Below are positions 50,985-63,398 of a DNA stretch of 64,000 bases, one piece after another. The notes beneath the pieces are model-generated. The model was not told the DNA's origin and did no database searches. It saw only the letters and a program-made list of their open reading frames with translations. Source of the DNA: Piper betle (Eukaryota; Streptophyta; Magnoliopsida; Piperales; Piperaceae); NCBI GenBank assembly GCA_033002965.1, contig JAURVB010002738.1, forward strand, positions 1-64,000. Reading direction: 5' to 3'. Positions within the stretch are counted from its first letter, which is position 1; each line of letters opens with the position of its first letter. The position numbers were made by a program, and so were the translations under genes.

Positions 50985-53136
50985 GGAAGCTGTTAATTTT
51001 GTCAAAGGCAACTGTTAAGACCCCTTATGAATTATGGACTGGAAAGAAACCCAGTATTATGCATTTACACATTTGGGGTTGTCCAGCTGAGGCAAGGCCT
51101 TATAGGCCAAATGAAAAGAAACTAGACTCAAGAATAGTTAGCAGTTATTTTGTTGGGTATTCTGAATGGTCTAGAGGATATAAGTTTTATGATCCCACAA
51201 TAAGGTCATTCTTTGAGACGGGCAATGCCAAGTTCTTTGAGGATGTTGAGTTTGGAGGGGGAAATGAGGTTAGAGACTTTGTCTTTGAAGAAGAATCTGT
51301 TTCTCTTCCCATGATTGTTCTTGACAATAATCAGGATCAAGGTCATATTCCTGATGTTGTTCAAGAAACAATACCAGAATTACAAGACAATGTCGAGAAT
51401 CTCCCTAATCAAGTTATACATGAAGAGCAAACTCAACAACCTCAAGAGCAAATGCCATTAAGGAGATCCACAAGAGAAAGGAGAAATGCAATTTCAGATG
51501 ATTATATCATCTTTCTCGAAGAACATGAGGATAACATTGGAATGATGGAAGATGATCCAATCACTTTTCATCAAGCCATGACGAGTTCTAATTCTCAAAA
51601 GTGGATTGATGCTATGAATGAAGAGATAAAGTCCATGAAAGCTAATGACGTTTGGAATCTTGTTCCATTGCCTGAAGGTGCGAAACCTATTGGTTGTAAA
51701 TGGATATTTAAAACCAAAAGGGATTCGAAAGGTAATGTAGAAAGATATAAGGCTCGTCTTGTTGCAAAAGGCTTTACTCAAAAGGAAGGCATCGATTATA
51801 ATGAGACTTTCTCTCCAGTTTCATCGAAAGACTCATTCAGAATAATTATGGCATTAGTGGCACATTTTGATCTTGAGTTACATCAGATGGATGTAAAGAC
51901 TGCGTTTCTAAATGGAGACATTGATGAAACAATTTATATGATGCAACCAGAAAACTTTGTATCAGGAGATTCAAAGAATATAGTTTGCAAATTAAAGAAA
52001 TCCATCTATGGACTTAAACAGGCTTCTCGTCAATGGTATCACAAATTTCATCAAGTGATTCTCTCGTTTGGTTTTGAGATGAATGTTATTGATGATTGTA
52101 TATACCATAAGTTTAGTGGGAGTAAGTATATTTTTCTGGTTTTATATGTTGATGATATATTGCTTGCCAGTAATGATATAGATTTTTGCATGAAACCAAG
52201 AGATTTTTATCAAAGAAATTTGAAATGAAAGATCTTGGAAATGCGTCTTTTGTATTAGGAATTCAAATACATCGGGATCGCGATCGATGTATACTTGGAT
52301 TATCACAAAAGACCTATATAGAAAAAGTGCTTAAAAGATTTGGCATGCAAAATTGTAAACCAGGAGATACCCCTGTTTCTAAAGGAGACAAATTCAGTCT
52401 CAATCAATGCCCTAAAAATCATATAGAAGGAAAGGAAATGCAAAAGATTCCCTATGCTTCAGCAATGGGAAGTCTTATGTATGCTCAAGTATGTACGCGT
52501 CCAGATATTGCGTATATTGTTGGAATGTTGGACAGATATTTAAGTAATCTGGGATTGGATCATTGGATAGCAGCCAAAAGAGTCATGAGATATCTTCAAA
52601 GAACAAAACATTACATGCTTACATATCAGAAGTCAGATCAACTTGAGATCATTGGGTATTCTGATTCTGACTTTGCTGGATGCCAAGATAGTCGTTGATC
52701 CACTTCTGGCTATGTCTATCTGCTTGCTGGAGGAGCTATTTCTTGGAGGAGTGCTAAGCAGACACTCATAGCTTCTTCCACTATGGCAGCTGAATTCATA
52801 GCTTGTTATGAAGCATCCAATCATGGAATATGGTTGCAGAATTTTGTCACAGGGCTGCGCATTATTGATAATATTGAAAGACCACTTAAGATATTTTGTG
52901 ACAATCAATCTGCAGTATTATATTCAAATAACAACAGGAGCTCATCTAAATCAAAACATTTAGAGATCAAGTTCCTTGTTGTGAAAGAAAGAGTTCAGAG
53001 TGGTAAAGTCTCTATAGAGCATATTGGGACAAACTCCATGGTTGCGGATCCGCTTACTAAAAGTTTACCACCCAAGGTCTTTCATGAGCATGTTGCTCAT
53101 ATGGGTGTTGTATCATTTGATGATATGCTACTTTAG
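50985..53136 (+). pseudogene. Copia pol remnant: integrase tail, reverse transcriptase, RNase H
   Basis: It starts mid-integrase (LSKATVKTPYELWTGKKPS; the conserved HIWGCPAEARPY follows). Reverse transcriptase has WIFKTKRDSKGNVERYKARL, HQMDVKTAFLNGD and an intact YVDD at 52145-52156. A frameshift near 52180, in a T run, separates it from FEMKDLGNASFVLGIQIHRD. A TGA at 52697-52699 interrupts the RNase H start (GCQDSR, then STSGYVYLL). RNase H continues with [28 protein letters not shown] and [13 protein letters not shown] to 53136. Without gag, protease and most of integrase it cannot move by itself. Confidence 0.88.
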
Positions 53137-53462
53137 TGGGAGTTTGTATTTGGTTTAAGGTTCACTCTGTTTTGGTATTTTTGGTGATCTCATAAGGTTG
53201 GACCAGTTGAAAATAGGCATGTTAGATCAAATTACATGTAATTTTCATGCTACACATCCATACTTGATCTATGTCATTTAATTATGTTGATGTATGTGAC
53301 CATTGATGGGTTTAGTTACGATAAATGTAACGAAAATCGCCTTGATCCTATATTGACATTGATTAATAGACGAGATTGTTATTTTGGAATAATGACATAT
53401 GTTTTGGAGCTCATAAGGTTATACAATTATCTTCGTGTATATATTAAGTCCAAGTGGGAGAT

Positions 53463-53894
53463 TGTTGGATGTTGGACATAAATATATACGTGAATCAGGA
53501 ATTGTGTCATATGTTATTATATAAGGTTGGCCTAAATTAAATTGATCTACTAAAGTGAAAGGTTATGGGCCATAAATTAAGGTGTGGAATTCAATGTGAA
53601 AAGTGTGGAATTCAATGTGTAGATACCTTTTCATATTTCTCTTTTCGTGATGGGTGAAAATGAATTTATGAAACTACAGCTATAAATAAGGAGGTTATGG
53701 TCCCTGAATCAATAAGCAGTTTTCGTTCTGGTATCCCATTGTCCAGAATTCAGGTTTTGGAAAACTCTTCTTAGATTCAGAAGACCAAAACCTAAGGTGG
53801 TCAAGACTCTAGTTTCTCTTATGGCTTCAGGTACGCTTCCGCTATCTAGTTTATTTACTCGATGATTTGATATGAAATCTAATAAAATCCAACA
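53463..53894 (+). repeat. 3' LTR of the inner copia
   Basis: 432 bp with no length difference from the 5' copy. Ten of the 11 transition differences put A or T in the 5' LTR and G or C here. Confidence 0.93.
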
Positions 53895-54536
53895 ATTAAT
53901 TGACATACCACTGTTACTTGATATGCCATACTCATTGAGGCTTCTCTTCATTAGTTTGTCATTCAAGACCATACTAAAGGCATTATCAAGCTCTCTTAGA
54001 TGCATTACTAATAACGAACACAATGTTGTTCCCCCTATCCGGTAGTGAACATAAGAACATCAAAGCCTTAATGCCATCGGTGAATGTAATATCGAATGAT
54101 TTAAGTTGAGCTCAAATCGTGTTAAACTCATTCAAGTAACTTGGAACCAAACTTGCATCTCCCATCCTTAGACTGAACAACTTCTTCGATAAGAAAAGTT
54201 TATCCAACTTATCATAATACCAGGCCAATGCTGCCGTCAAACTTGAAGTAGTGGCCTCCTTGAAAATGTTGAAAGCCACCTTTTTTCTCAGTCACAATCT
54301 AATCAGTGCCAATGCTTTTCGATCCAACAACTTCCATTCTTCATCTTCCCTGTTCTTTGATCTTTCTGATTACAAGTAGTCCTCCATTTGCATCTTCCAC
54401 TACTCAAATTTTTTTCCAATGAACTTTCCAATCTTCCCCTTCTTATCTTCCGCCATAACTCCCACTCAAGACAAGCACAATATAAAACGAGATAACAAGA
54501 AAACTTTGACTACTGAACCAAAGCTCTTGAACCAAT

Positions 54537-55144
54537 TACTACGAAATATCAATGCAAAAATCGTAAAAAAAATTAGATTAATAAAAGAAAAGGGATAATA
54601 AAAAGAAACAAAAGACATAAATTTTATATGAACAACCCTCTTTCACTCGAGGTTAAAACCACAAGGACACAACCAAAGCTTCACTATATCACTAAGAGAT
54701 TATAACCTTCTTCCTCACCAATATAATGATTACAAGAAATACAATAGAGAATCCAACCCAAATCATCTCACAAAGAGTACAAGGATCACCTCTCTCTTTC
54801 ACTTGAATCATTTCTCAGACAAGAATTACAATGCAAGATCTCTCATTAGAAATGAATGAAGAACTTCATCTTGTGTGTTGAGATAAGAAAACAGCTATTT
54901 ATAAACACCACCACAAGGTGTGTAACTCTGGTAACTGAAAAGTCATTGGCAATATGCTCCACTTTATAAAAATCAAAATGCCAAGCAATAAAACTGCTCA
55001 TGAATGTGTTGTTTCTAAAATCGCTTATGATTGAGTCATTTCAATTTCCACAATCTTTCTTCGTTATTCATCCTTTGATGGCAAGAGGGCTACAAACAAC
55101 AACACACATGATCTAATGTTTTAATTTCTTATTATGCGGCAACA
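54537..55144 (-). repeat. 5' LTR of the outer copia
   Basis: This aligns with 45556-46124 over nearly its whole length, from TACTACGAAATATCAATG to TTATTATGCGGCAACA, with many substitutions and small gaps. The primer-site-like sequence lies just to its left in plus coordinates. Confidence 0.65.
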
Positions 55145-56243
55145 AAAGTTAAGATATTAGTGAAGTAACTAAAATGTGATAATTATAATTGTTAATACAA
55201 ATCACGATCATAGTTTATAAATTCAAAACTTGGACTCAGTTCAGCATATAAGTGGAGTCAACTTAGCTCCGAGCCAACTCAAAATCATTTATATTAACTT
55301 TTTAATTATGTAAATAAAAATATCTAAAATAAACATATATTAGTCTTTTAACATTTAAAATAATTTAAATTACTTAAAAATATTAATTTAACTAATCTTT
55401 AAAAAATTAATATATTTCGGTAATTTTCATGGCATAACTCAAGAAGTTAAATATTAAATTAGTCAATATATAGTCATCTATAGATTTTGACTCTTCAACC
55501 AAAAGAGTCGAGTTAACTCGAGGAGTTTTGAGATTAGAATTGTTGAGGAAATCCATATAGAAGTTAGAACAATAGATAACTAAATTACTTCAATACTTTA
55601 TAAAACAATGTGTTTACCTATAGACATGAGTGATAATCTAATGCAAGGTTTTATAGCCAATTGTATGGTTGTAAGATTGGAGATAAGCAAATTTCCTCCA
55701 TTAAATATTATAAGTGAAAATTTTAAAATTTTAGTTACAAATGGATACTAGTACTCATGCACGCCTAGTTATTGAATGGGTCTTATGCCCAATATTATTC
55801 ATGCACATCTAGCTATTGATTGGGTACTAATACTCATGCACATCTAGTTATTGATTGGGTGTAAGACCTTATCGCTTATTATATCAGTTTTATGCAAATC
55901 TTCTATTTTTAAGTCTCACAAATTAAAAGACAAGTTTTAATTAAATATGTCTCTTGATGATATTATGTAAATAAAATATGAATCATTTTGGAGGCTTAAT
56001 TAGTACGTAAACCAACTCATAAAAACTCGAGTAGGCCTGGCAAAATGAGCGGACTCAATACCTATTGAAAGAACTTTAAGATCGAACTAGATTTTATTTA
56101 TCTATTCTAATTTCTGTGTTTTTTTTAAATTTCTATGTTTTGATATATGTATATACCACCACACGACAAAAAGCTTCCAATCTTCACATGCGTCCATGCA
56201 CGTCCGTGTCAACCAGCTCAATGCCAATCTTCTCTTCTTTGTG
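55145..56243. other. AT-rich spacer with a MITE-like stretch
   Basis: No gene. The stretch at about 55200-55550 resembles the AT-rich repeat in the NAC intron (4906-5230). Near 55740-55860 a short sequence with CTCATGCACATCTAGTTATTG occurs three times in diverged form. Confidence 0.4.
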
Positions 56244-56252
56244 CATAAATAG
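56244..56252 (+). promoter_or_regulatory. Candidate TATA box of the proline-rich protein gene
   Basis: CATAAATAG lies 78 bases before the start codon, followed by a CT-rich stretch (CTTCTCTTCCCC), a typical plant leader. Confidence 0.5.
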
Positions 56253-56329
56253 TACCGCAACCCTTCTCTTCCCCTAACATCGCCTACCTCCCTCACACTA
56301 GTCTGAGAGTCTGAGCGATATAGATTGAG

Positions 56330-56764
56330 ATGGCCATCAAGTTCTCATCAAAGATTGCAGCTCTGTTCGTCTGTCTAATCTTCGTTGGTGGCCAGCTTGT
56401 CTCGGCCACCCAAGTCGACACCTCTGAATGCTCATGCCACAAGCCCAAACCCAAGCCAAAGCCTACGCCAACCCCTTCCCCACCGACCCCCTCTCCCTCT
56501 GGCGGCGGCAAGTGCCCCAGAGACGCCCTCAAACTTAGCGTGTGTGCAGACTTGCTTGGGCTTGTGAATGTCATAGTTGGATCTCCAGCCACCAAGCCCT
56601 GCTGCAGCCTCCTGAAAGGCCTAGTCGACCTCGACGCTGCTATCTGTCTCTGCACTGCTATTAAAGCTAATGTCCTTGGGCTCAACCTCAACATCCCTGT
56701 GTCTTTGAGCTTGCTTCTCAATGCTTGTGGGAGGGTTAACCCTTCTAAGTTCAAATGTGCCTAG
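56330..56764 (+). CDS. Hybrid proline-rich protein (8-cysteine motif)
   Basis: A single intact exon of 144 codons. The signal peptide covers about residues 1-26 ([16 protein letters not shown]). A short mature N-terminus has CSCH, then a Pro/Lys-rich linker ([20 protein letters not shown]) and a C-terminal eight-cysteine domain of the lipid-transfer/2S-albumin superfamily. The cysteine order is C, C, CC, CxC, C, C: KCPRD, VCADL, PCCSL, ICLCTA, NACGR, FKCA. Such proteins are secreted to the wall or membrane interface and are often linked to growth, stress or lipid signalling; the exact role cannot be read from sequence. Opposite-strand and shifted frames over it are shadows. No lesions are seen. 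Confidence 0.95.
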   Translation: MAIKFSSKIAALFVCLIFVGGQLVSATQVDTSECSCHKPKPKPKPTPTPSPPTPSPSGGGKCPRDALKLSVCADLLGLVNVIVGSPATKPCCSLLKGLVDLDAAICLCTAIKANVLGLNLNIPVSLSLLLNACGRVNPSKFKCA

Positions 56765-59344
56765 CCTCAATTTCAACCCTTTCACTGTGGGCTGCCTGGT
56801 TCTATATATGATCCTTGAATAAGTTGTGCTGTTTAGTACTTTAATCGGTTGTGTTTGTGTTTGTTTTTTGTCTTCTTCGAGCCAATAATTACGTTGAGAC
56901 AAAAAAATTTGTTTTGCATGCATGGGTATGTCTGGTGGCAAGGGCCATGGAATGTATGTATGAATTGTATTGTTTTCGCATACTGTCTAATTATTTTCTA
57001 CCAACTCAGAATATGTTTTCTAATTAAAGTATACATTTTTTCATTGCCAAAATAATTTAACATATAAAATGACACATGCTAGAAAAACAAATCTCTAGAG
57101 ATGCTGCCCTCCAAAAATATTTCCTTCTCATCATTACTTTAGTGTAGGCCAACAATATTGATGGGGAAATCGAAGTACGCCTTTCCCACTTATGATTTGT
57201 AATTCAAGCAGGTAAACCAGTGTGAAGATAATCAGTAGCTTCTGCCACTGCTTTAAAAAAATGAAGAATATTGAGTAACAAGATCTGAGTACGTGAAAAA
57301 CACAAGGCAATTAATTAAGAGAAAATTACATTTAAAAGGTGGTACATAATCTATTCACATTTCAAGGTTGCGTCACAATTTAAGGATATATTTTTTATTA
57401 CAATATCTTAACTATCCCTAGCTGGGTTGTTACATTATGGTAGAGTTGTTTTAAAATAGAAAACCCAAGTTTTTTTTTCCTTTGGAAAAAAAACAAAGAG
57501 AACCAACAGAGCTGGGTAGCCTTCAGCAACCTTCGGGTGAATCCACGTAGCTGACCGCCCATGATCGAATCCGGCATAGAACAATTGGATTTGACCGCTA
57601 TCGGCCCGTAGCGGCCAAAATTGGTCACCTTTGATTAGATCCAGGCCCCCACCAACTTCAATAATTTATATTTTATATAAAAATTATATTTAATGTAATT
57701 TAAATTTTATTACAGAGATATATGTACTTATATGTAAAATTAATATATTTTTAATTTTTTTGTATTGGCCTGTTTAACCACCTTATTTTTAAAATAATTA
57801 TTTCTAATTTAATTTATTAGAGTGCCATTTAATTCAATTTTTTAAATAATCGAGTTTGGATTCAGGCTCGGGTAATAAAAATTTAAATGATAAATATCTA
57901 ATTTAATATATAATTTTAAGATAATTAACAAATTTGGTATAAGCAATATTTGACCAAACAGACTAATAAGCGCCTTTTACTTCTTGGTGGCTAAGTAATT
58001 ATATTTACTTCACATCAAAGGTTAAAACCATGCTAGCATCGTTTTGTTCATCATATTTTTAAATTTTAATACCTTCCTAAAAGATTCTTGAGCCGATTCT
58101 TCATGGTTGTAGTAGTTAATTATATTTCTTCATGCTACCTATATTTTAAGTAAATTAAAAGTTCATTATTAAAAGTTCATGTTTTTTAATTAATTTATTT
58201 TAGCATAAAAACATATTTTATTTTATTTATATATATATATATATGTAATATATTATGTTTTATATGTGAAAAGAGAAGATGTAATATATATGGATATATG
58301 TCTAAGAAATAATATCCAAAAATATATTATTATTTTATTAGTTAAATATGGAATAATTTGTTAATTTAATTTAACATGATGATATCTTAGAAAAAATTAA
58401 AAATTTTAATTATACTGATACCAATTACTTATAATTTTAATAGAAAATTACAAAATCTAAGATAAATATCTCATATTTTATTACATCCTGAATAACACGT
58501 TAAATCCGATTTAACCCAGTCCGACCTTGTTAAACTAACTATAGATCGTACCACCTGAAAATCCAGTATAGTTTCTAATACAGTGTTTAAAACTGTCGTC
58601 CCTAGTTTCTTTCGGCATTTCATTGTCTCTATAAAGTAACCTTGAGTAGCATATGGAACACCGTCAGACTTCCAATTTTCCTGACTTTTATATTTCTTTC
58701 CAGCCAACCAACATTCCTGTATGATCCAAAGAATATTACATTCAATAATAGGGAAACATAACTCGATTGTGGCTTTTGTTAAGTACGATAATTTTGCCAA
58801 AACAACGCTATAAAAGAAAGCCTTCTGCAAGGGGAAAGACCGTGAAACCAAAACCAGCACTCAGAAAGTATGGTCGAGGTTTGAGTCTCAAGTTCCTCCC
58901 ACAAGAACATCTAATGTAGTGTCAGATTAGCATAATGTATTCAAAGCCAGTCTTCTTCAGAATTAGGTGTAGATTTGTGGCGATATGTGAATAATTTGCA
59001 TATAAATTTGCCTGAAAATATAACACAGTGCAGGGATAATGAAACAAGTCAGTTGAACTGCATTTGATCCACAAATCAAACATGTAATCATGAATATCAG
59101 TTATTATTCATTGAAGTTGATTACTCGAGAAGACATGGAGTTTGAAGTTTTAGACCATGAACAAGAACAGCTAATCCAGGCCCATCATATATCTATGGCT
59201 CTCCACCAAGCTCCACCCGCAAGTTATCATATGGATAGACTTTTGGTGTCTGCCACAATATCAAAAGAAAAAAAGATACCAAAATATAAATAGAATAATA
59301 TTAGTATTAGCTTGAGTTGATACACTTGTATTAATGTATCAACT
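56765..59344. other. AT-rich spacer
   Basis: It begins with the 3' UTR of the proline-rich protein gene. A 129-codon minus-strand frame at 58471-58860 has no domain I recognise and lies in otherwise featureless AT-rich DNA, so I do not call it a gene. A TA-rich run sits at about 58228-58244. Confidence 0.45.
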
Positions 59345-59347
59345 TAA

Positions 59348-59700
59348 GGGTCTGTTTGGTTGGCAAGAAAATAGTATACATGAAAAAATAATTTCATAGG
59401 AAATAAAAATACAATAAAATGAAGTAACACGAAAATTTTAAAGATTTCCTTTACATGTTAGATGGTAGGAAAATATAATGAAAATGAAATATTTCCTTCT
59501 TGTGTGTGTCTCTCAAAATTTCCTCCAATTTTTTTAATTTTTCACGAGAAAAAGTTACTTTGTAAAATTTTTACATAACCTTGCTTTGACTGAAATTAGA
59601 ATTTCCTTTGACTAAATTTCTAAAAAACTAAACACAAGGAAATTTTTTATCTCCAAATTTTATATTTCTTTCAATATTTTCAGGACAACCAAACAAACCC
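59348..59700. mobile_element. Tourist-like MITE
   Basis: A 353-bp element with inverted ends GGGTCTGTTTGGTTGGC and ACAACCAAACAAACCC, flanked by TAA on both sides (59345-59347, 59701-59703). It is AT-rich and non-coding, as expected of a PIF/Harbinger MITE, and of the same general type as 13656-14047. Confidence 0.75.
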
Positions 59701-59703
59701 TAA

Positions 59704-60799
59704 GTTAACATGGACCTTTTGATTTGGATGATGAGAATAAATTTGACAAGTACAAAAAAAGCTTTGAATAAATGGCCAGATTCAGCTTAAGCTGTGATAT
59801 TCTCACATCAACTGAACTTGAGTTAATACAAAGCAAACTCATATAACTATATTTAAGAATTACAAAAATGTACCTATCCTCACTAAGATCCACAAACACG
59901 ATTGTTGAGAGAGATGACTGACCAAAATAACTTCAAGTTAAGATTGGTAGCCTGTTTAGTGAAGATTTTACTACTCCAATTGAAAAAGCAGGAAAGATCT
60001 TAAACCTAATTAAACCCTTCTTATCTAACCCATGAAAATAATAAAATTAAAATTGTTGAACCCAACAGAATAATAATGATGATGATAAACAAACTCTATG
60101 CAGCCAAAGATGTGATAGATAATTCAAGCCATAAAAAAATTGGATCAAAATAATACTTGAGCAACTGATTGACTGCTTGGTGAAGCTTCAAACAAAAACT
60201 GTAAACAAAGTGGAAAGCCAACTGTACAGACTATATTACAGCCGATCTGCAGATATGCCGAGTATAATAACTATTTGGAAGTTATAAATGAGATTTTAAG
60301 CAGATTGGAAGCTGTGAATCTTTTCTAGAAAGCATGAGAACCATGCATATGAGTCGTTTCATGTGCATTCCTTCCCTTTACAATAACCTATGTTGTAGCT
60401 AATAAACATGAATAATGAACACATAAATTTTCTTAACTATTTTCTACCTATTTATTTCCTTAATTAACTATGTTAGCTATATATATGATTGTATTGGCCT
60501 TTGTTTATTTAAATTTCTCATACTAGAATTCTGAAAATGATATAGTGGTCAGCAATGCAGGCAATGCAACGTTCAGGCCAATCTAATTAGACACCGTATC
60601 ATGTTCAATGCAAGCAGCAGGCTCAAAAGGACATTCCCAAGGATATTAAACATAAGATTAAATAAAGCATATAAAAGTTCCCATCGCATAAGGAATCATA
60701 GTATTCTGCTGCAAATACCTGCTCCGATCACCGTTAAACAAAGTGCATAACACAATACATGACAGTCGAAACAATTTTAAGAAAAGGAATGGAACTTAC
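59704..60799. other. Spacer downstream of the NDUFB8-like gene
   Basis: I searched here for the expected last exon of the minus-strand gene (family ending YPYDNLRVELGG) and did not find it. No other gene is supported. Confidence 0.4.
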
Positions 60800-61343
60800 A
60801 AATGGGATTTTAGATGCCTTGTCATTCCAAACAGCCAAGAGCCCAAGAGATGCGAAGAAACCCAATCCCCGCACAGCCACGCCAACGCCTCGTACTGCAA
60901 CAACGACACCAAACACCACAACAAATAAAGAAATAAATAAATAAAATCAAAAGAGTGAAATGGTGAATTTGATCGCGAAACAAACAAGAAAAAAACTGGA
61001 GTACTTTTCCAACGGTGGGGGCGATGCGATCGATGCATGGTTCAGGGAAAGCAGTGCCATTGTCCCAAACGAGCTCGTCGTTGACGGGAACCTGGTAATG
61101 CAACGAAATCAGAACAAAAACAAAATGGTGTGATCACCTTTCAATTTGGATTTGATCAGCGTAGGTTATAAAGAAAAAGAAGAGAGAGACGGAAGGCGAG
61201 GAATACGGGTTTGTCGGGGACGATGTGCTTGCCGACGGGGAGGCCCATGCCGGAGCGGAGGGAGAGGAGGCGGAGGTGGAGCGGGCGAGGAGGGCGTTGC
61301 CGCCCATGATTCGGGCGGCGGCGCTGCTCAATCTGCCGGCCAT
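60800..61343 (-). pseudogene. NDUFB8: Complex I subunit NDUFB8-like, mitochondrial; two frameshifts
   Basis: NDUFB8 is an accessory single-span subunit in the membrane arm of NADH:ubiquinone oxidoreductase. There are three minus-strand exons: 61207-61343, 61005-61091 and 60800-60894. Sequence blocks are MAGRLSSAAARIMGGNALLA (targeting region), GMGLPVGKHIVPDKP, VNDELVWDNGTAFPEPCIDR, YEALAWLCG and, in another frame, GFFASLGLLAVWNDKASK, the membrane span. Exon 1 is one base short in a CCC run (61260s) and exon 3 one base short in a GGGG run (60860s). Adding back one base in each would make every exon a whole number of codons; nothing else looks wrong. The fourth exon was not found. This may be a recent pseudogene or a live gene with homopolymer consensus errors. 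Confidence 0.75.
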
Positions 61344-61479
61344 TTCTTCCTCTTCTTCTTCTCCTTCTAATTTTCCCGATTTTCTCTTCCAATCGGGATC
61401 AATGACCGTCGGCGCCGGCTTGCTCTGCCTGCTCCCACTCATGGGCCAACATGCTTGGGCTATATCACCTTCAAATTAG

Positions 61480-63398
61480 CCCAGCAATGGTGGCCCATTT
61501 AGTCAAACGACAATAAAATTTTAAAATATTTAAACTTATTAAAATTAGATATATTTAATATATTTTTTACATACAATAATATAAAGTAAGTTATTTAATA
61601 TCTAAATTAAATATAGTTAATTCTAAGTAGGAACATAAAACAATCATAATTAATTCTAGATGTGTCACCAATGTGCAATTAATTTTTCTTCTTCTCATCT
61701 CAAATTTGTTTCTGTGAGTAGAAGAGTGTATGGGTGACTCATTGGATGATAATTATGACTAATTTTAATATAAAATATAATATTCATGCATTAATTTTTC
61801 TTCGAAATATATTACATGTATAATATTTTTAATAATGTTGATAATTTAAAACTTTCATATTATTCATATTTATTTCATTCTAATCAAACATAATCTTTTA
61901 ACTTTTTTATTTTTTTACTTATTTCTCTCTATTCTTATTTGGGCAAGGGCGTAAACGTTTAAAAAACACTTTTATCTTAAAATTTAAAAGATTAATAGCA
62001 AACTAGCTACAAATAATACGTTATCTGATTGAATGGTTAATGATATTGATGACATTTTTAGAATTTGTTACTATGACAAGAATAGATTGAGAAATGAAAA
62101 TAAATAACCTTTGGCATATGGAGATCAGGAGTTGAATTTGTTGATGCTATTATAGTATATCTTCAATCAAACACCACAAAACAATGAATAACTTTGATGT
62201 TTATATAGAAATTGATAAAGAAAATGGGATTGTTCTTTTTAGAAAGGTTTACATCTTTAAAAGAATGTTATAACTCATTTTGTTTTGCTTACTCCAATTC
62301 ATGAGAAAAATACTTAAACATGGAGAAGTTAGAATAAATTTTAGAAGATCTAATTAATTATCCTGAAAGCTCAAACTATTATAAAAAGAAATCACTAAAC
62401 ATTTATTTCAATAGTTACGCTTACATTCAATAGTTTTTTTTTCAAAGGCTCAACATGTGGACAAATATGGGATAAATATTTCATTGGACACAATATAAAA
62501 TAAATTAATATTTCTATAGATATACGTTGCCGATTAAATTTGGACACAATATGAGATAAATTAATATTTACCAAGACATATATCACCAAGAAAGTTATAA
62601 ACTTTTGACTAAGATACCATGTAACTTTTAATTGGTTTAACTACTTATCCTAATAACTCAAAGTTTAAAAAAATCACTAAATATTTACTTAAACAGTGAA
62701 CACGTAACTTTTTAAACTTTTTTGTATGTATGTGTGGGTCTCTCCGTGACCAAAATATTTGCAACTAAGTTCTTTTTAATTAATTATGTTCGACAAAGTG
62801 ATTTACATATTTTATAAGGTAAAGCATTGGTAATTTTTTGCCAGAAGAAAACTAAGATTCCTCATGCTTTATTTGTAAATTCCGTTCTATACTTTGAATA
62901 AATGTTGGTTTGCTGGGAAAAAAGAACGCGAACAAGTAAATCCAGGGCATATGGTCCTTGGGAATTGAGAGGATCTCAAGTTGACTAGTAACCTTGGAAA
63001 GGATTGTTTATTCCTAATTCCATGTGATGCATGATATATGTTATAACAATCCACCTCGTGAGTAGCTTGCAGACTTAAACACTAATGGTCACCTGCCGCG
63101 GTTTTGTTTTAAATTATGTTTTTTTTGTATATAAGATTTTTTAAAAATAATTTTCACTAGGTGAGTGGGCTGACCTGCCTCTGATACCATATTTTTTCAC
63201 ACTTTTTTCAAGGCATAACACTTTGCTTGTACGTCTTGCTATCAAATTTTCCCGAGACAACTTGGAAACCAAATAGATTTCACGTAACAATACAAAGAAA
63301 AAACCCTAAAAAAAGATACAAAGAAAGAAAGAATGGCTCTTGAAACAATCAGACAAAAAAAGAGAGCGAAACAACTAGATTACAAAATGCTACTTGGT
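61480..63398. other. AT-rich spacer
   Basis: No gene or clear element. Short repeats such as GACACAATATGAGATAAATT occur twice near 62460-62560. Confidence 0.45.

Larger units (their letters stand above)
49503..53894 (+). mobile_element. Younger Ty1-copia deletion derivative inside the old copia
   Basis: A 4392-bp element with two 432-bp LTRs that differ at 12 positions by my count. It is flanked by perfect ATTAA duplications (49498-49502, 53895-53899). A primer-site-like GCAGCATCAGAGCC follows the 5' LTR and the purine tract AAGTGGGAGA directly precedes the 3' LTR. There is no recognisable gag, protease or integrase core: about 1 kb of tandem-repeat DNA stands where they should be, and only the integrase tail, reverse transcriptase and RNase H remain. 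The element is non-autonomous. Confidence 0.92.
45556..55144 (-). mobile_element. Old Ty1-copia retrotransposon, minus strand, split by a younger copia
   Basis: Its LTRs are 45556-46124 (3' LTR) and 54537-55144 (5' LTR); they share the AGGATCACCTCTCTCT and CCAATATAATGATTACAAGA type blocks but differ at many sites, so the element is old. Minus-strand order: primer region with GGTTCAAGAGCTTTGGTTC next to the 5' LTR; gag start MAEDKKGKIGKFIGKKFE (about 54455) followed by a stop; a worn zinc knuckle near 49340-49400 (GVHIERNC); pre-integrase LWYRKLDHLSESGM near 48800-48880; integrase tail near 48192-48374; reverse transcriptase with YVND instead of YVDD at 47131-47142; RNase H SDNQSAIHLARNS near 46400. 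Every domain carries stops or shifts. I could not find a clean target duplication; GAAAT against AAAGT is the nearest. Confidence 0.8.

Noticed and set aside
45551..55149. 5-bp target duplication of the outer copia
   Set aside because: GAAAT and AAAGT do not match well enough, and LTR ends are uncertain by a few bases.
56293..56754. Long minus-strand frame over the proline-rich protein gene
   Set aside because: It is a shadow of a well-supported plus-strand gene with a signal peptide and eight ordered cysteines.
58471..58860. A 129-codon minus-strand frame
   Set aside because: No domain, no recognisable family, poor surroundings. A protein search could rescue it; I cannot support it from sequence.
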